A DNA stretch of 64,000 nt from Phycomyces nitens (GCA_022702545.1 JAHRBC010000002.1:1612001-1676000); one strand, 5' to 3'; shown: positions 1-11,882, counted from the stretch's first letter. The notes: generated from the letters alone by a model not told the origin. Numbers and translations are program-made.

Positions 1-1418
1 TTACAATCCTTATGATTTTCAATTGATTGCTGCGCTAGACGTAGCAATCATGTTCTTCCCAAGGTCATTACTTAACCAATTTGTTTACATAATCGATACA
101 GGAAGATTTGGGAAGATATGATATGTTTGGGCCAGCCGGAAATATGGAGCTACACACAACATGTCAATTCTGACTACAAGTTTTCGAGGCACGCGGTTGC
201 TATTTCTCTTGTCGATTTTCCGTATATCATCTTTTCGTTTTAACCAAGTCCCCGCAGTGGATTGGTTTTGATTATATTATTTGTACCCCTCTTTGTATTT
301 TGATCATTGTATCTTAATTGTTCTCACTTGAGTTCAGTTATTTTCTTATATCATTTTTATTAAGTCTCTCTTGTGGAATAGAGAACTTAACCCCCCTTGT
401 TATTCGTATTCAGAGTGTTCTTGTGGAATAGACACTCACTTTTACCTTATTTTGAACCCATTACCCTCAAACCCGGCGATATCTTTTATTTACTCCTTCA
501 TATTTCTATATTCGTTTTATTCATTTTCTTCTTTATTGACATCTACCACATTGCCAAGCACCACACGCGTCAGTTAAATAGAATATGTTTTATAATTAGA
601 TTTAATTGTACCAATAAAGGCGGGCCAAGTGCCCGGACATAGATGTAGGAAGGCATTGAATACTAGATTAGTGCGAGCAAGAAGTTCAAGCCAGATAAGT
701 TTAGTTATTTTCTGGTAAAGTAGTATTAGATAGCCAATTCTCAGATTTTTATTATTCTCTTTTACCTTAATTTTTTTGTTGTATTTGCACATCTATATGT
801 ACGACAAAGACATATATAATCAATCACAGTATTCAATATAACTGGTGAATCTAACACAGACTATGAATTACAATATCAGTATAAAAGAAACAGGAACACA
901 GACTAGCAACATCATCTTAATTGATACCAACTTTTCTATCTCATTAAAAACCACACTATACAAAGTCTCACTTTACTTACTACGTCTCTCTATTTCATTA
1001 CCTTTATTATCACATTTTACTATATTCCTACCCTAAATACATCAATTTTATTTTTAATGATCTTTCTTTTTTTATTTCTTTTATATAAAATTATACTATT
1101 TCATACTTCTTTAAGCAATTATTTTTATATAATTTACTTTTTTTATTTTATTTCTCTTATTTTATAATATTTTTATACTATATTTTATTATACATATCTA
1201 GAATAATATTATTTAGCAATTTTATTTCTCTCTTCTTTATTTTATCTAGTATATGATAACATTATTCTATTTATTTATTATTATTATTTTAATTATTCTT
1301 TTATTTTTCTAAATATATATTATAGTATATATATTATAGTTAAATAAAATATAAACTCTGTAACTAATATCTAGTTTCTCTTTACTAATGACTATGATAA
1401 GTTAATATTTTAGGAGAA
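1..1418. other. AT-rich DNA without a recognisable gene
   Basis: No reading frame here has a recognisable domain. A 12-base motif, TTGTGGAATAGA, occurs twice exactly 50 bp apart (371-382 and 421-432) in a moderately GC-balanced stretch (about 240-700) that reads unlike the flanking AT-rich DNA. It may be the end of a degraded retroelement, but I could not identify termini or a target duplication. From about 1040 to 1400 the sequence is almost pure A/T. Confidence 0.5.
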
Positions 1419-1423
1419 GATAT

Positions 1424-1727
1424 TGTAAGAGTTGGACAAGGCGGGACAAGGAAATGTGCTAGGTGCTTCTCACAGGACAAGACAGGACAAGGCAGAACAA
1501 GAGACAAGAAGACCGAAGTCAAAGAGGACAGGAAGAGTAGGGTAGAAACAAAGATAATTGAGTATTGTTTATTATTGAATTGCAAGAGGTATTTATATGA
1601 TTAGTGAAGAATGTAAAGTAGTATAATAAACGATATAAGATTGAGGGATATTATAAGGGATATTGATTTTGTGATTAAAGATGATAATTAATTAAAGCTA
1701 GTAGGGAATGTCAAATGAGTTATGACA
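1424..1727 (-). mobile_element. Solo LTR, copy 1, with 5-bp target-site duplication
   Basis: A 304-bp element reads, on the minus strand, from TGTCATAAC to CTCTTACA, so it has canonical 5'-TG...CA-3' LTR ends. It is flanked by identical 5-bp direct repeats, GATAT at 1419-1423 and 1728-1732, the expected target duplication of an LTR retrotransposon. It carries a TATAAATA-like box and AATAAA-like motifs. Two related copies lie at 45757-46020 and 46168-46430. No internal retrotransposon coding region adjoins it, so it is a solo LTR left by LTR-LTR recombination. Assignment to Ty3 or Ty1 is not possible from the LTR alone. Confidence 0.78.
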
Positions 1728-1732
1728 GATAT

Positions 1733-2965
1733 ATACTACTATAAAAAAGAACTAACACTACAAAAGTCTAAGGGTATTATGTAGATAAAACTTATAAAAT
1801 AAGCTACTTAATTGTATAGTTTTACTATGCTTTTGGTAATATATAATTGTGATCTGTAGTAGACTAAAAAGATATGGGGGTGAACTGAATCATCCTACCT
1901 ACTGGTATACAAGAATCCAATGTAGAATATTTAAATGCCCTCAAACAGTGCAAAACTTAAATATAAATTGTAGCCACAATATATTTCTAGTCGATCTACC
2001 CTTTTTTGCATTGTATTTTATAATACACAGACAGTTTGTGTCAGGGGAGATTGACTACTTACAAACAACCAGTTTTATCTTTCATTATATTTTATAGTGG
2101 GTTTTATAGTATGTTTTAACAGTCCATCAAGGATGATTATAGACTATTGCAAGCTAATTGTAGTTATTTTATGCAAACAAGCCTCCCTGGTTTGTTATTT
2201 TTTTGGAGCAATAGATTCTGAAAAAATTTATTTTTCGTTTTATTTGATAAAAAAATACATTTGCGTTATATATTCTAGTCTCTAGATTATTTCTTTGTTA
2301 TATCTATTCTACCAATTGATATTTCTTGGTCGGCACCATGAACTGGTTCTTAATAGGGCCAGGATACTTACCTAGCTGAGAGAAAGCCAATACTGTCTAA
2401 AAGTAAAAGAGAAGATTGTTAGTAAATAATTTTTATATAAACCATTCATTCTTATACTTACATTTTTAATCTAATAAACAGAACATTTGATAGACTCTCT
2501 ATAATATACTAACAAATGATTATTGTCTAATAGATATATGTTAATATTTGTAGATAGGCAATATATAATACTAAAATATTGGTTTACTTACAAGATATAG
2601 CCATTGGAATGGCCAGATAATTTCAATTGGGAATCCATATAAGAGCATAGCAAGACATCTCTGATAGATGTTATTAAAGAGGACATATTTATAATATAAA
2701 AGATTTACCAAAATATTATATTGAGAGATAGAAAAATAGAATTTGCGGCTATATATAAAAGAGTGATTTAGTTAATAAAAAATAGCTTTAGCATAATATG
2801 ATCTTACCTTTGAATATACAGCCAAGTACAATAGAAAGCCCCATAATATATTTATAAGCAGTTACCTATGAATAATAAAATATATTGAGTAAAAAATATA
2901 TTTACAAGAGAAAGAAAAGAATTAATTACCAGAGTATTTTGCGGTAATATTTAGGCACAAAAGAA
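1733..2965. other. AT-rich intergenic DNA
   Basis: No gene, RNA or repeat recognised. Short frames are broken and have low-complexity composition. Confidence 0.5.
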
Positions 2966-2967
2966 TA

Positions 2968-3286
2968 GGCCTGGTCAACCGTAAAATACTGCGCTTTGTT
3001 CAAAATTTTTGGTTAGCCAATGATAGTATGATAACCTTGCCAATTGTGAGCGCAAAAACAGCGGTTCACTACCTTTTATCGCACATTGGAACCTATCAAA
3101 TTTTTTTTTTGCATGGATAACCTATTAGAAAGAAATAATTTTTTTCTTGCATAATTTGAACAGGATTTTGCATGTTCAAATTTTTACGTTTTGTTCAAAT
3201 ATTTTTTGAGACTTTTTGGCGAACATATCCAATGATGCTTATTAAAAAAATTGAACAAAGCGCGGTATTTTACGGTTGACCAGGCC
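2968..3286. mobile_element. MITE with about 36-bp terminal inverted repeats and TA target duplication
   Basis: The 319-bp element starts GGCCTGGTCAACCGTAAAAT and ends with its reverse complement. About 36 bp of each end are complementary with one mismatch, after which both arms run into T/A-rich sequence. TA dinucleotides flank both ends (2966-2967 and 3287-3288), the target duplication typical of Tc1/mariner-type elements. There is no coding capacity, so it is a non-autonomous miniature element. The near-identity of its ends suggests fairly recent mobility compared with the other relics here. Confidence 0.8.
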
Positions 3287-3288
3287 TA

Positions 3289-5890
3289 ATATAAAAAATA
3301 AAAAGGAAAAACAAATACTTTGTATTAAAAGGCTGTTTGACCCTGATAAAATGCGGGCAATAAAAATGATAATCCAAAAGAATATGCCTGCCATCATTTT
3401 TATATCTTTGTAATTTATAGTTTATTAGGTTGAAAAAGATGTCTAGATATAGAACAAGAGTGTACACAATGCTGTTAAATAACAATAAAACTACAAGACA
3501 ATTCATTATTTTCAGTCAACTTATTTACTTGCAAGCATACTGGTAATATTTCTCTTCCTTCTTATGAGAATAACTATGATAATAATTGATTTGTTTATTA
3601 TTTCTACTACAATTAATTTCACAATATAGTTACAAGTAGAAATAAATTACAAACAAATATCATATCTAAAAGGCTCTACTTTATTATTCTATCCAGTAGA
3701 ACATATTGAATAATATAATCGCCGTCAAAAATAAAAAAGTTTATTATGTTTAACTTCAGTCTACTAATGGTAAGATAATATAGTAGTTTGCTATGAATGA
3801 AACCACTCAATTTTTGTAGTGTAATTTTTTGAAATCAGAAATCATTTTGGATTTATATTTGTAAAAACTCAATAAATTTTTGGAATTAAAATATAAATGT
3901 ATATGAGAGAAAAATAATATTTTAGCTACAAATATTATATTTTTAGAAAATATAGATTGTAATTGAGAATTATTTAAGATTAGTTGAGTGAAAGATAAGA
4001 ATATATAAAATATTACTTGATAAAACTTTATATAAATATTTTTCAAGCTACTAAAAAAACTAGTCTTAAAAATAATTAGATAAATTCAAATAATTATAAG
4101 TACCAATAGACTTAATATACACATTATGAAAATAATTACAAGTTAGAGAAAATATTTCTTTTCTTTTTTCACAACAAACTCACACATTTAATTATTAATC
4201 TTTTACTATAAACATTATAGATAATTCAGTTCTCTAGTTACTCCAGAGCATTCAAGAAACAATGTAATCTACAAAAGAGCCAGGTAATACAACAAGAGAT
4301 TATAAGAATTTGTAATGATTAGAACCAAATCATATACCCAAAGAAAAATATTGTTATCTATTCTGATATAAGTAACTAATAAAATGATAATACCCTTAAC
4401 TAACTTTAAAGTAGTAGACTTTTAATATCCTAATACCAAAACTAATGTATAACATCTCTCATATAACTTGGGCACATATTACTAATATGATAAGTAATAA
4501 TATTGAGATTAAAATAATCTAAGACAAGTCCATAGTCTACATTTGTACAAAACTGGTATAGAAAACTGGCTACTCTTCTTTCTGTTTGGATTATTAGACA
4601 TTCACTTAGCTGTAAATTCATATCTAAAATAGATAAACATGCAGCTTATACCAGACATAAACTTCTTCTAGAAAACAAGGGACCAACTTTAATAGATACC
4701 AAAATACTTGAGAATCTGTAGCAAGACTGATACAGAATATATCACAAACTAGTAAGTTATTAACTGATAGGAATATGGCAATCTACTATTACTATTACTA
4801 TTAAATATAAATGCTTAATGCAAAGTATCAATATATTTATATAAGTAAAAATTGCTATAAAATAAATAATTATTATCAAATAAACATATGATTAAGCTAT
4901 ATTATAAAAATAATAACTAATGGAGTGTAATTGTATAGCCAAGTTAAACCCACAATGTCTAATTAAAAATATTAAATATCCAAGGGTTACATAAATTAAA
5001 ACCAATGGGAAATGAAGTATAAAATATAGGAAGTGATATCAGTGTATTAAAAAATCACTGTACATCTCTAATAAAGTGGAGGTATTTAATTGTCTATAAA
5101 CATAAGGTGTCCAAAAGACTCGATTTACAGAAAACCGAGTCCAAAACCGCACCCCTTTTTGCAGTGTATACTGGGCACACTTACACTTCACATTGCTAAG
5201 TGATAACAAACCATCGCACAATAGAGATTAATCGAACAAGGGAACTAGAAAAGTAACTATATAAATCACCATAATATTATTTCTTCAAAAATAACACTCA
5301 CAGTATCTATAAGTTCCTAACCCCAAATTACCACATCGATGCAACAGAAAGAAAAGATAAGCGATTGTTTTGACAAAAGACACTTGATAACGGTGCCCTC
5401 TCTAATTACATATTTTTATTAAAGATCTTGTTATGAAGGGGTCATTGAATCAATTGACGGTACTTTGAATATCGTAGCTTGTCCAGTCAGATATCAGTAG
5501 TGTGTCTACAATGGCCATGTCATATGCATTCCAAATAAATAAGTAAAACTTCAGGACTTTAACATATAAACTCTATGATTATTTAGCAATATCATGGTTT
5601 AAAATATCAATGCATAGTGTCACGCGGTGTGTTGTCTTTGGACAAGAAGTGTCCAAGAAGATAGACGAAGAGAGAGAAAGAGGAGAGAGAGAGAGGGAGA
5701 GAGAGAAACAGAGATTCTTGACACAGTATCCAATAATTCGTAGCTTAGCAAGCAAATAGAATTATTCTTCAGGAAGAGGTTTCGAATTTCAAAGTTAAGA
5801 GAAGAGAAGTTAAGGGTAGAATTCAATTCTTTATTTCGTTAGATCTTTGTTGGTATTTATATTAATTAAAATGGAAGAAATCGGGAAAGG
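3289..5890. other. AT-rich intergenic DNA with a TIR-like fragment
   Basis: No gene is recognisable in about 2.6 kb of very AT-rich sequence. Around 5100-5190 a less AT-rich patch reads, on the minus strand, ACACTGCAAAAAGGGGTGCG followed by TTTTGGACTC. It resembles the start of Tc1/mariner terminal repeats and a similar patch at 24455-24490. A purine-rich AGAGAG tract lies at 5660-5710. Confidence 0.4.
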
Positions 5891-6205
5891 TTGCTTAGTA
5901 AAAATATGGAGTGCTCACTCTTGAAAAAGGGTGGCATACCAATTGCTAAGAAGATGGTGTGCTTTCGATATGGACAGAAGACGGAGAACCACAAACACGG
6001 CGTGACAATAGTAACCCCAGACGGCATCCCAGTCAGTCTGAGTAAACCTTTCCCAGGATCTGTCCATGACCAGAGTATGCTGGTTGATAGTGCCATAACT
6101 GGTGAACTTTTGGAGAACATAGACTTGAGAAGTAATGGAGGACAACTTTACGCCATATATGATGATCCAGTATACAGTTCTTGAGATGTTATCATCGAGC
6201 CTTTC
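5891..6205 (+). pseudogene. PIF/Harbinger-type transposase fragment (DDE superfamily endonuclease)
   Basis: An open stretch of about 97 residues matches the central catalytic region of PIF/Harbinger transposases: a conserved TPDG turn, a PFPGSVHD segment carrying a catalytic-type aspartate after the PG, and a later YAIYDDPVYSS segment corresponding to the GD-x-aY motif. A TGA follows in a context where CGA would give the expected arginine, and the frame reads on briefly as DVIIEPF. The N-terminal part and last catalytic motif are missing, so this is a relic. No terminal inverted repeats were found. Confidence 0.65.
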
Positions 6206-6479
6206 AGGAACAGTAAGTTTGTAATTAATTATTATATAGCAAATATATTCATCTTTTTTATATACATTTTACTATATTTTTTTTCCCTGTTAGATATACC
6301 TGTGCATTATCACAGTATCCTATCCCTTTTATTGTATACATTTTTGCCTTTTGAACTCATAGGAAACTATTATTTATCAATTGTATCTGTCAAAATTGCC
6401 ACGACAAAAACCAACTCGTCAGATTTATCATTTTCTGTAATCTTATTGGATGATCCGGCTAAATACCAAAGGGAAAAAT

Positions 6480-6754
6480 AACGGAGTTATGCCGTTTCGT
6501 TCACACAGGCCAAAAATTATTTTTCTCAAGAATGCTCATCTTCACCAAATAAAATGCCCATTTCGATAAGCAACGTAACCTAAAAACTTACGAGCCCTTT
6601 CTATGGTACTACAACTACCTCATTGCCAGATGAAAAGAGATTCCATGCGACTTTTATGAATTGGCATCGATGACATTACCTTTCAACCACAATCTGCAGA
6701 GATAAAGCAGCCTAAAATCATAAAAACGGTAGTCATGTTACCGTTTCGTTCACA
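6480..6754. repeat. Direct repeat of a hairpin-forming motif
   Basis: Two copies of a motif lie about 245 bp apart in the same orientation, at 6480-6507 and 6725-6754. Each contains a short palindrome (AACGG...CCGTT in the first, AACGGTA...TACCGTT in the second) followed by TCGTTCACA. The second copy directly abuts the decayed coding region starting near 6755. The role is unknown; it may be a promoter or terminal repeat of that element. Confidence 0.45.
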
Positions 6755-8502
6755 GTTACCGCTCCTTCCGCCGTAGAGCAGCAAGAGACTACATTTTGGG
6801 AAAATCGAAAGGTGGAGTTGGCAAGACAGTCGGCAGAATCTAGAATGTGGGTATCTGCGATTGGGGCATTAAGACGCCTTGGAGTAGAGGAAGGTGATAA
6901 AGTAGCAAATGAGAAGAGCGCGTCATCAAGCGATTCTGAGCCATCCCAAAGCCATGCGCTTGAACCTATGAGTGATTCTGAACCATTTTCGAGTCATGCA
7001 CATGAAACTATGACTAATTCTGAACCATCCTCAAGTCGTTCTTCTGTATACTACATACGAAATAAAAGGTAGTATACAATAAACAATATGATACTGAATT
7101 TAAGTGTATATAATGTTGATGTGTGTCTCCGTATTGTTGATATAATCAGAAGCAGAGAAGATGATCAAATTGTAAAGGCTAGTGATATAGGAATGGCGAA
7201 TAGAGAAATATTGACTTGGTTGTTTATCAGACACTGGATTTGACGCAATTCAAGAATACATATGAAAGAATGGACAAGAATTTAATGTGGATGTTGGAAT
7301 GTAGTAGACAGAAAATAGAAGAAGTGCTGTATATGTTTGGGTTAACTTTAAAATATGAACAGTAAGTTTTCTATTGCTTTTTTTTTAAAAAATGTTTGTT
7401 TACTGGAACTATCTTTTAGTCTTTGTCATTCGTTCGTGCTCGATCCCTGGGAACCAACTCACCAAAAATGCAGTGTTTTTACTATGGAGGAACTGGATTA
7501 AACTTGAAATTTTAAGCTTAAATATCTGCCATCTATCAATGGCAAGACCCTCGACTATTTAAACCTATACAAAGGGGTAAATAAAAAATGAAGAAAACTT
7601 GATTAAAATAATCGTAAACAAAAATTACTTCAGGCAAAGATTACAGGAGAAGTACACAAGATTCTTACTTCAAAACAAAGTTGGGACGATATATTCGATC
7701 GAAAGGAATCTCATGATCTTGACTGGATTCGCCACAGTTATTAAACGCTGTAAGTTAAGATGCTTGATAATATTTATATTTGCGCACTAAATGAAAGAAT
7801 ATAGGACAAGAGAAATAGAATGCGGTGGTTTTGATGGCATTGACAAGTCAGAGACTTGCTTGCTTGCTCATGTTTGGACAAGTATTGATCGTGTCTTTGA
7901 CGTAGAGTTGGATGTGGTTCGGTAAGTATATATATTAAGATATTACTCTGCTTAACTTTACTAAAATAAATTGTAAACAAATAGTGGAGAGTTTGTGAGC
8001 TTGGCGTCAAGCTTGAGAAAGAACAAAGATCAGATTCCTCAGGGAAAGGAGAAGGTGGAACGAAAAAAAAATGGGTAGGCGCTTAGATATGATACTGCAA
8101 AAGAAGAAGCTAGAAAGACAACAGGTGACAATGATACAAAGCTGTTTCGTGAAAGAGACTTGAAGCTCCCGAAGGCATTAAAGGATATGTTTCTGTGCTT
8201 GAAAAACGAAGGAGGGATGGTAAAACTCAAGATATCGAGGTGGTTGGTTTATTGTAATATGGTATGGAGCTCAGTTTTATTTTGTGAACAAGTACATTCG
8301 TTTGTGCATATAGATTGTTTACAATTATTTTTTAGGGTGGATGTTCCGGTGAACTATGTACGCAGAGTCAGACGAACTCGAGTGGCCCAGGTTCCTAGTG
8401 ATTGGAAAAAACTCCCTGATTTTCGAAAAGTGTTGTATATGGCATTATCTGCAAAGGCAACTATGACTCAAACATTGAACATCTTACAAAGTGACTATGA
8501 TA
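6755..8502 (+). pseudogene. Decayed multi-exon gene of an unnamed family
   Basis: Several pieces read in one direction. About 6755-7072 encodes a start containing TTFWENRKVELARQ and then a Ser/Glu-rich tract with three imperfect repeats of the type SxSEPsxSHAxE. Pieces around 7650-7790 (QSWDDIF, HDLDWIRHSY) and 7811-7920 (GGFDGIDKSETCLLAHVW, ending at a GTAAGTATA donor) follow. Then come 7981-8100 (SLASSLRKNKDQ then KKMGRRLDMILQ) and 8150-8502 (LKLPKALKDMFLCL, then VNYVRRVRRTRVAQVP and FRKVLYMALSAKATMTQTL). Stops and frameshifts interrupt it. From memory this order of motifs resembles uncharacterised proteins present in many copies in Mucorales genomes, but I cannot name a domain. Function is unknown. 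Confidence 0.4.
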
Positions 8503-8504
8503 AC

Positions 8505-8993
8505 GATGATGGCAGTGTTAGTTTAATTATGGATCCGCCCGTAGACGATGGCTATGAATTACCAGTCATTACGAGGGAAGCCGTTTCACTCAGGCTCCAT
8601 AGCTTAACAAAGCCATTGTCCCTGAATTCCAGAAAGCAATGGTATCTACCTATTCTGCGGTCCAGTCCAAGTTCAAAGATGCAGAAAAGCTACGAGCAAT
8701 GGCAGCATCATCTGCCGTTGTTTCCGAGGAAATGGTCGCAGTCATGGCCGACGACATGGAGATCAATAACCCACGCACTGCCAAATTACAGGCAATTAAT
8801 TGGTGAGAGAGCAAGGCGAGCAGCAGTCTTTGGATACGCTGCAGCCATCCAAATTGAAGAAAACATCCGAGGTTGGACCAATCGGACATGTGGTGTGCCT
8901 GAATACCTCCCAGTCCACGATGAAGAAGAGGGTCGATCGTTGCTCTACGACCCTGAGTTCTTCCGTACTCTCCACCAGACCAAGTTTGAGTAA
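8505..8993 (+). pseudogene. DIRS ORF1 (gag-like)
   Basis: Two frames join here: one to about 8610 ending in TREAVSLRLHSL, then another with IVPEFQKAMVSTYSAVQSKF and an Ala/Met-rich helical stretch to about 8806. A third-frame segment then reads RRAAVFGYAAAIQIEENIRG to the stop at 8991-8993. This position and the helical, charged composition fit the ORF1/gag protein that precedes reverse transcriptase in DIRS elements. A similar short ORF1 start is seen in the second DIRS copy near 44582. No enzymatic motif is present. The call rests mainly on context. Confidence 0.5.
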
Positions 8994-9019
8994 GCAGTCC
9001 TCAGCTAGGCCATGTCCTG

Positions 9020-10577
9020 TAACCAAGGTGGTAATATGGGGTTTACCCCAAGATGTGGACAAAGCAGTGGTCAAGTTTCTGACTACCGGGGTGGTGGTGG
9101 AGTCGCCGGACCAGGAAAATCGTTTCCTATCCCCAATGTTTGTCTTGAAAGAGAAAACGAAGAAGCAGCCCATCTTGGATTGCAAAAAGATCAATGCCTT
9201 TGTACAATTACAGCACTTCAAGATGAAAGGTGTCCCCGCACTGATGGATATCTTGACCAAGGGCGATTGTATGACCAAGATCGACATGAAGGACGCTTAC
9301 TTGGTGGTTCTTATTCAGGAATCCAGCCGTTGTTTCCTGAGTTTCCGCCATCGACAGAAGCTTTTCCGATTCAAAGCTTTGGCATTTGGTCTTTGTGCCG
9401 CGCCTTTTGTGTTCTCAAAATTAATGAGATACGCAATAGAACCATTGAGAGTATAGGGTATCCAGCTAGTATACTATCTGGACGACATTTGCTTGGTTGG
9501 GAAGACCCCAGAGGAAACAGTGAGAGCAACCCAATTGACCATAGCCCATCTGAGGTCATTGGGTTTTATCATCAACGACAAGAAGAGTGTGGTGGTCTAT
9601 GCTCAGACTCAAGAGTTTCTTGGGTTCCAGTTCGACTCGAGGTCAATGAAATTGTCTGTCCCCAAGGCCAAGATGGTGAACCTCAGGGACAAGATCAAGC
9701 AAGTTTTGTCTCGACCACAGACTTGCTGCCAGTTAGTGTTGTTGATAGCCAAGTTTACTGCGATGATTCCAGCAATTGGAGAAGCCTTGATCAGGATTTG
9801 ATTACTCCAGAGAGACTTGGTGCAGAGTATCCACCAGACATCCAAGTGGGAGAGCAGAGGTTCCATATCCTTGGAAGCCAAGAGAGAGCTGAAGTGGGGT
9901 CTGAAGAACGTACATACCATCAATAGAGTGACGGTAAAAACACCATCACCGAGCAAACAAGCGCTCAACATCCAGGTGGATGCGTCGGATTCCGGTTGGG
10001 GCGTTGCCTCCGAGATATTGACGACGTCGAGTCTCTGGATGCCCGAGGAGAAGGCAACATCCATAAACGTTAGAGAGCTGAAGACCGTCTTGTTTGTCTT
10101 CCAGTTGCATACCAACAAGATCCACCTCAAAGCTTTCCATATACAAAACGACAACATCACCGCGATCAAGTATGCGATGAGGTGGGGTGGTACAGCATCT
10201 CCACTGCTCCAGAAGCTGGCGTTGCTGATATGGAATCTCCGTGTGAAGAATGGGATAGAGGTGACGATGTCCCATATCGCAGGATAGCGAATGTCACGGC
10301 AGCTCGTCTGAGCCGAGTGCGGAAACCGGTAAACGAGTGGTCCCTTCCCCGCAGATTGTTCCAGGATATATCCAAGAGATGGGGGCGAATGACGGTGGAC
10401 GCATTCGCGTCTCGCGAGAACACGAAGATCAGCCGATTCTGGAGCTATCTTCCAGATCCTGCAGTTGAAGCTCAGGATGCTTTTTGCCAGAGATGGCCGA
10501 GGAAGGGTTTGTACGCCCATCCACCTTGGAGATTGATTCCTCAAGTCCTCCGGAAGAGGTACATGACAAGGCCATGA
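9020..10577 (+). pseudogene. DIRS reverse transcriptase-RNase H
   Basis: One frame runs through 8800-10287. Reverse transcriptase motifs appear in order: SPMFVLKEKTKKQPILD, then KIDMKDAYLVVLI, the FRFKALAFGLCAAPFVFSK segment, the catalytic YYLDDICLVG, and EFLGFQFDSRSMKLS. RNase H follows with IQVDASDSGWG, an NVRELKTV segment with its glutamate, QNDNITAIKYA, and, after a frameshift near 10275, NVTAARLSRVR and MTVDAFASRENTKISRFWS. A TAG at 9454 replaces an expected glutamine in the (R)xQGI motif, and a TGA at 9799 replaces an expected arginine before LLQRDL. Both are explained by C-to-T change. The gene cannot make a full protein. Confidence 0.85.
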
Positions 10578-10738
10578 TAACACTGATGACTCCTTGGTGG
10601 AATACAGAGCATCGGTAGCCGATGGTAATGGCACACGTGGTGGATGAGCCCATGCTGCTCAGTTCAACCAGGTTGAAGTTCCCTCTGGCCGCTTGGAGGT
10701 TATCGCCCAGTATCTTCAGGAAGTAGGGAATCTTCCCA

Positions 10739-11766
10739 GTGACCAAACAAGTTTCTTTAGCTCTAGACAATATAGCGCAGACCAACAAGTCGTATGATTT
10801 GGCATGGCAGCGATGGGTAATTTGGTGTAAGGCCAACCAGTTGGATTGGAGGGAATATGACTTGGCAGCCATTTGCCGTTACTTGGCTAGCAGGAATGCC
10901 AATAGAGTCTCCTACCAGCAGATGAATGTGGATTGCTCAAGTATTGCAAGTGTTTCCGGGTGATCCGCCACGACAAACCGCCAATAGCCCAGCAGTACAT
11001 GGTCCAGGCCTTCTTCAAGGCACTGAAAAATACAAGACTCATGGTACCAAGAGCAAGACCCCCAGTCTGGAATCCGCAACAAGTCCTGGCTAAGTTGTTG
11101 GAGTGGGGTCTGTCGGACGATTTGTCTTTGCTTCACCTACAACGTAAGACCGCATTGTTGCTTTGCGTGGCAACAATCTGGCGAACTAGCTCGGACATAG
11201 GCCAATTACTGTTCAAGGACGTTTACCTCTGAGGAAACAGAGGGAATCAAAGGGGTTATGAGACTGTGCACTTGGTCGTGCGTAAACCCAAGGAGGCAGC
11301 GTTCAAGGAGATGACCTCGGCCGCCTTGGCAGATCACCCAGAGTTGTGTCCAGTAGAAACTACAGCCTTGTTTGTCCAGAAAACTGGTCAGGCCCGATTG
11401 CTTCTCCCGGAAGATCATACTTTCTTCCCAGGGTTTATTGCAGGTAACCAAACAAAGTCCATTATACCATCCACTATGGGGATATGGATCAAGAAGACGT
11501 TGGGTGAATATGGAGTAGACACCTCGCTCCATAAAAGTCACTTGACAAGATCAGCAGCCGCAACAGTAGCAATGAACCGAGGAGTGTCAGTCGCACAGAT
11601 CCAGCGACATACTAACTGGAGCGCTCAAAATCAAGTCTTTGAGAGATATTATTTAGGTTGTTCGAGGGGACAAAGTCCCTCCGATGAGGTGAGTCCCACC
11701 CACCACACCACACACTCCCTCAAAGCTATATGGCAGTCGAATTGCTCGGCGTTCTGGAAGAGATAG
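10739..11766 (+). pseudogene. DIRS tyrosine recombinase
   Basis: The N-terminal core-binding part (SYDLAWQRWVIWCKANQL, then LAAICRYLASR) is followed, after a frameshift near 10955, by PPIAQQYMVQAFFKALKN and a tryptophan-containing PPVWNPQQVLAKLLEWG. The catalytic domain shows the arginine in WRTSSDIGQLLF, the H-x-x-R box as HKSHLTRSAAAT, the second histidine/tryptophan as IQRHTNWSAQ, and the nucleophile tyrosine in FERYYLG. A TGA at 11230-11232 lies where CGA would be expected. The last codons run into the 3' inverted repeat. Family assignment to the DIRS tyrosine recombinases is strong; it is not functional. Confidence 0.85.
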
Positions 11767-11870
11767 AGTTCTTATAATAGAAATATAATTTGTTTTAAAA
11801 GAATAAAGAAGCGTGGCTTAGGAAGCTTACACCTCATTCTCAGGACTTCGTCCCCTCGAACAACCTAAAT
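11651..11870. repeat. Inverted repeat at the 3' end of the DIRS element
   Basis: Sequence 11651-11696 (ATTTAGGTTGTTCGAGGGGA...) is repeated in inverted orientation at about 11831-11870 with a few mismatches (G/A and short indels), separated by about 135 bp. The left arm codes for the recombinase C-terminus. Such inverted repeats form part of the terminal/internal complementary regions used by DIRS elements to circularise their cDNA. The right arm ends at the boundary with Tc1 sequence. Confidence 0.65.
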
Positions 11871-11882
11871 TATTGAACCTGA

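Larger units (their letters stand above)
8505..11870 (+). mobile_element. DIRS-type tyrosine-recombinase retrotransposon, inactivated
   Basis: The order is ORF1 (gag-like), reverse transcriptase, RNase H, then tyrosine recombinase, with an inverted repeat at the 3' end. This is the architecture of DIRS elements, which integrate with a tyrosine recombinase instead of a DDE integrase and so make no target duplication. All genes run on the plus strand. Coding is broken by in-frame stops at 9454, 9799 and 11230 and by frameshifts near 8610, 8800, 10275 and 10955. The left end is not defined: I place it after the unrelated decayed gene, at about 8505, but found no matching left terminal repeat. 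A Tc1 pseudogene follows immediately. Confidence 0.8.
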
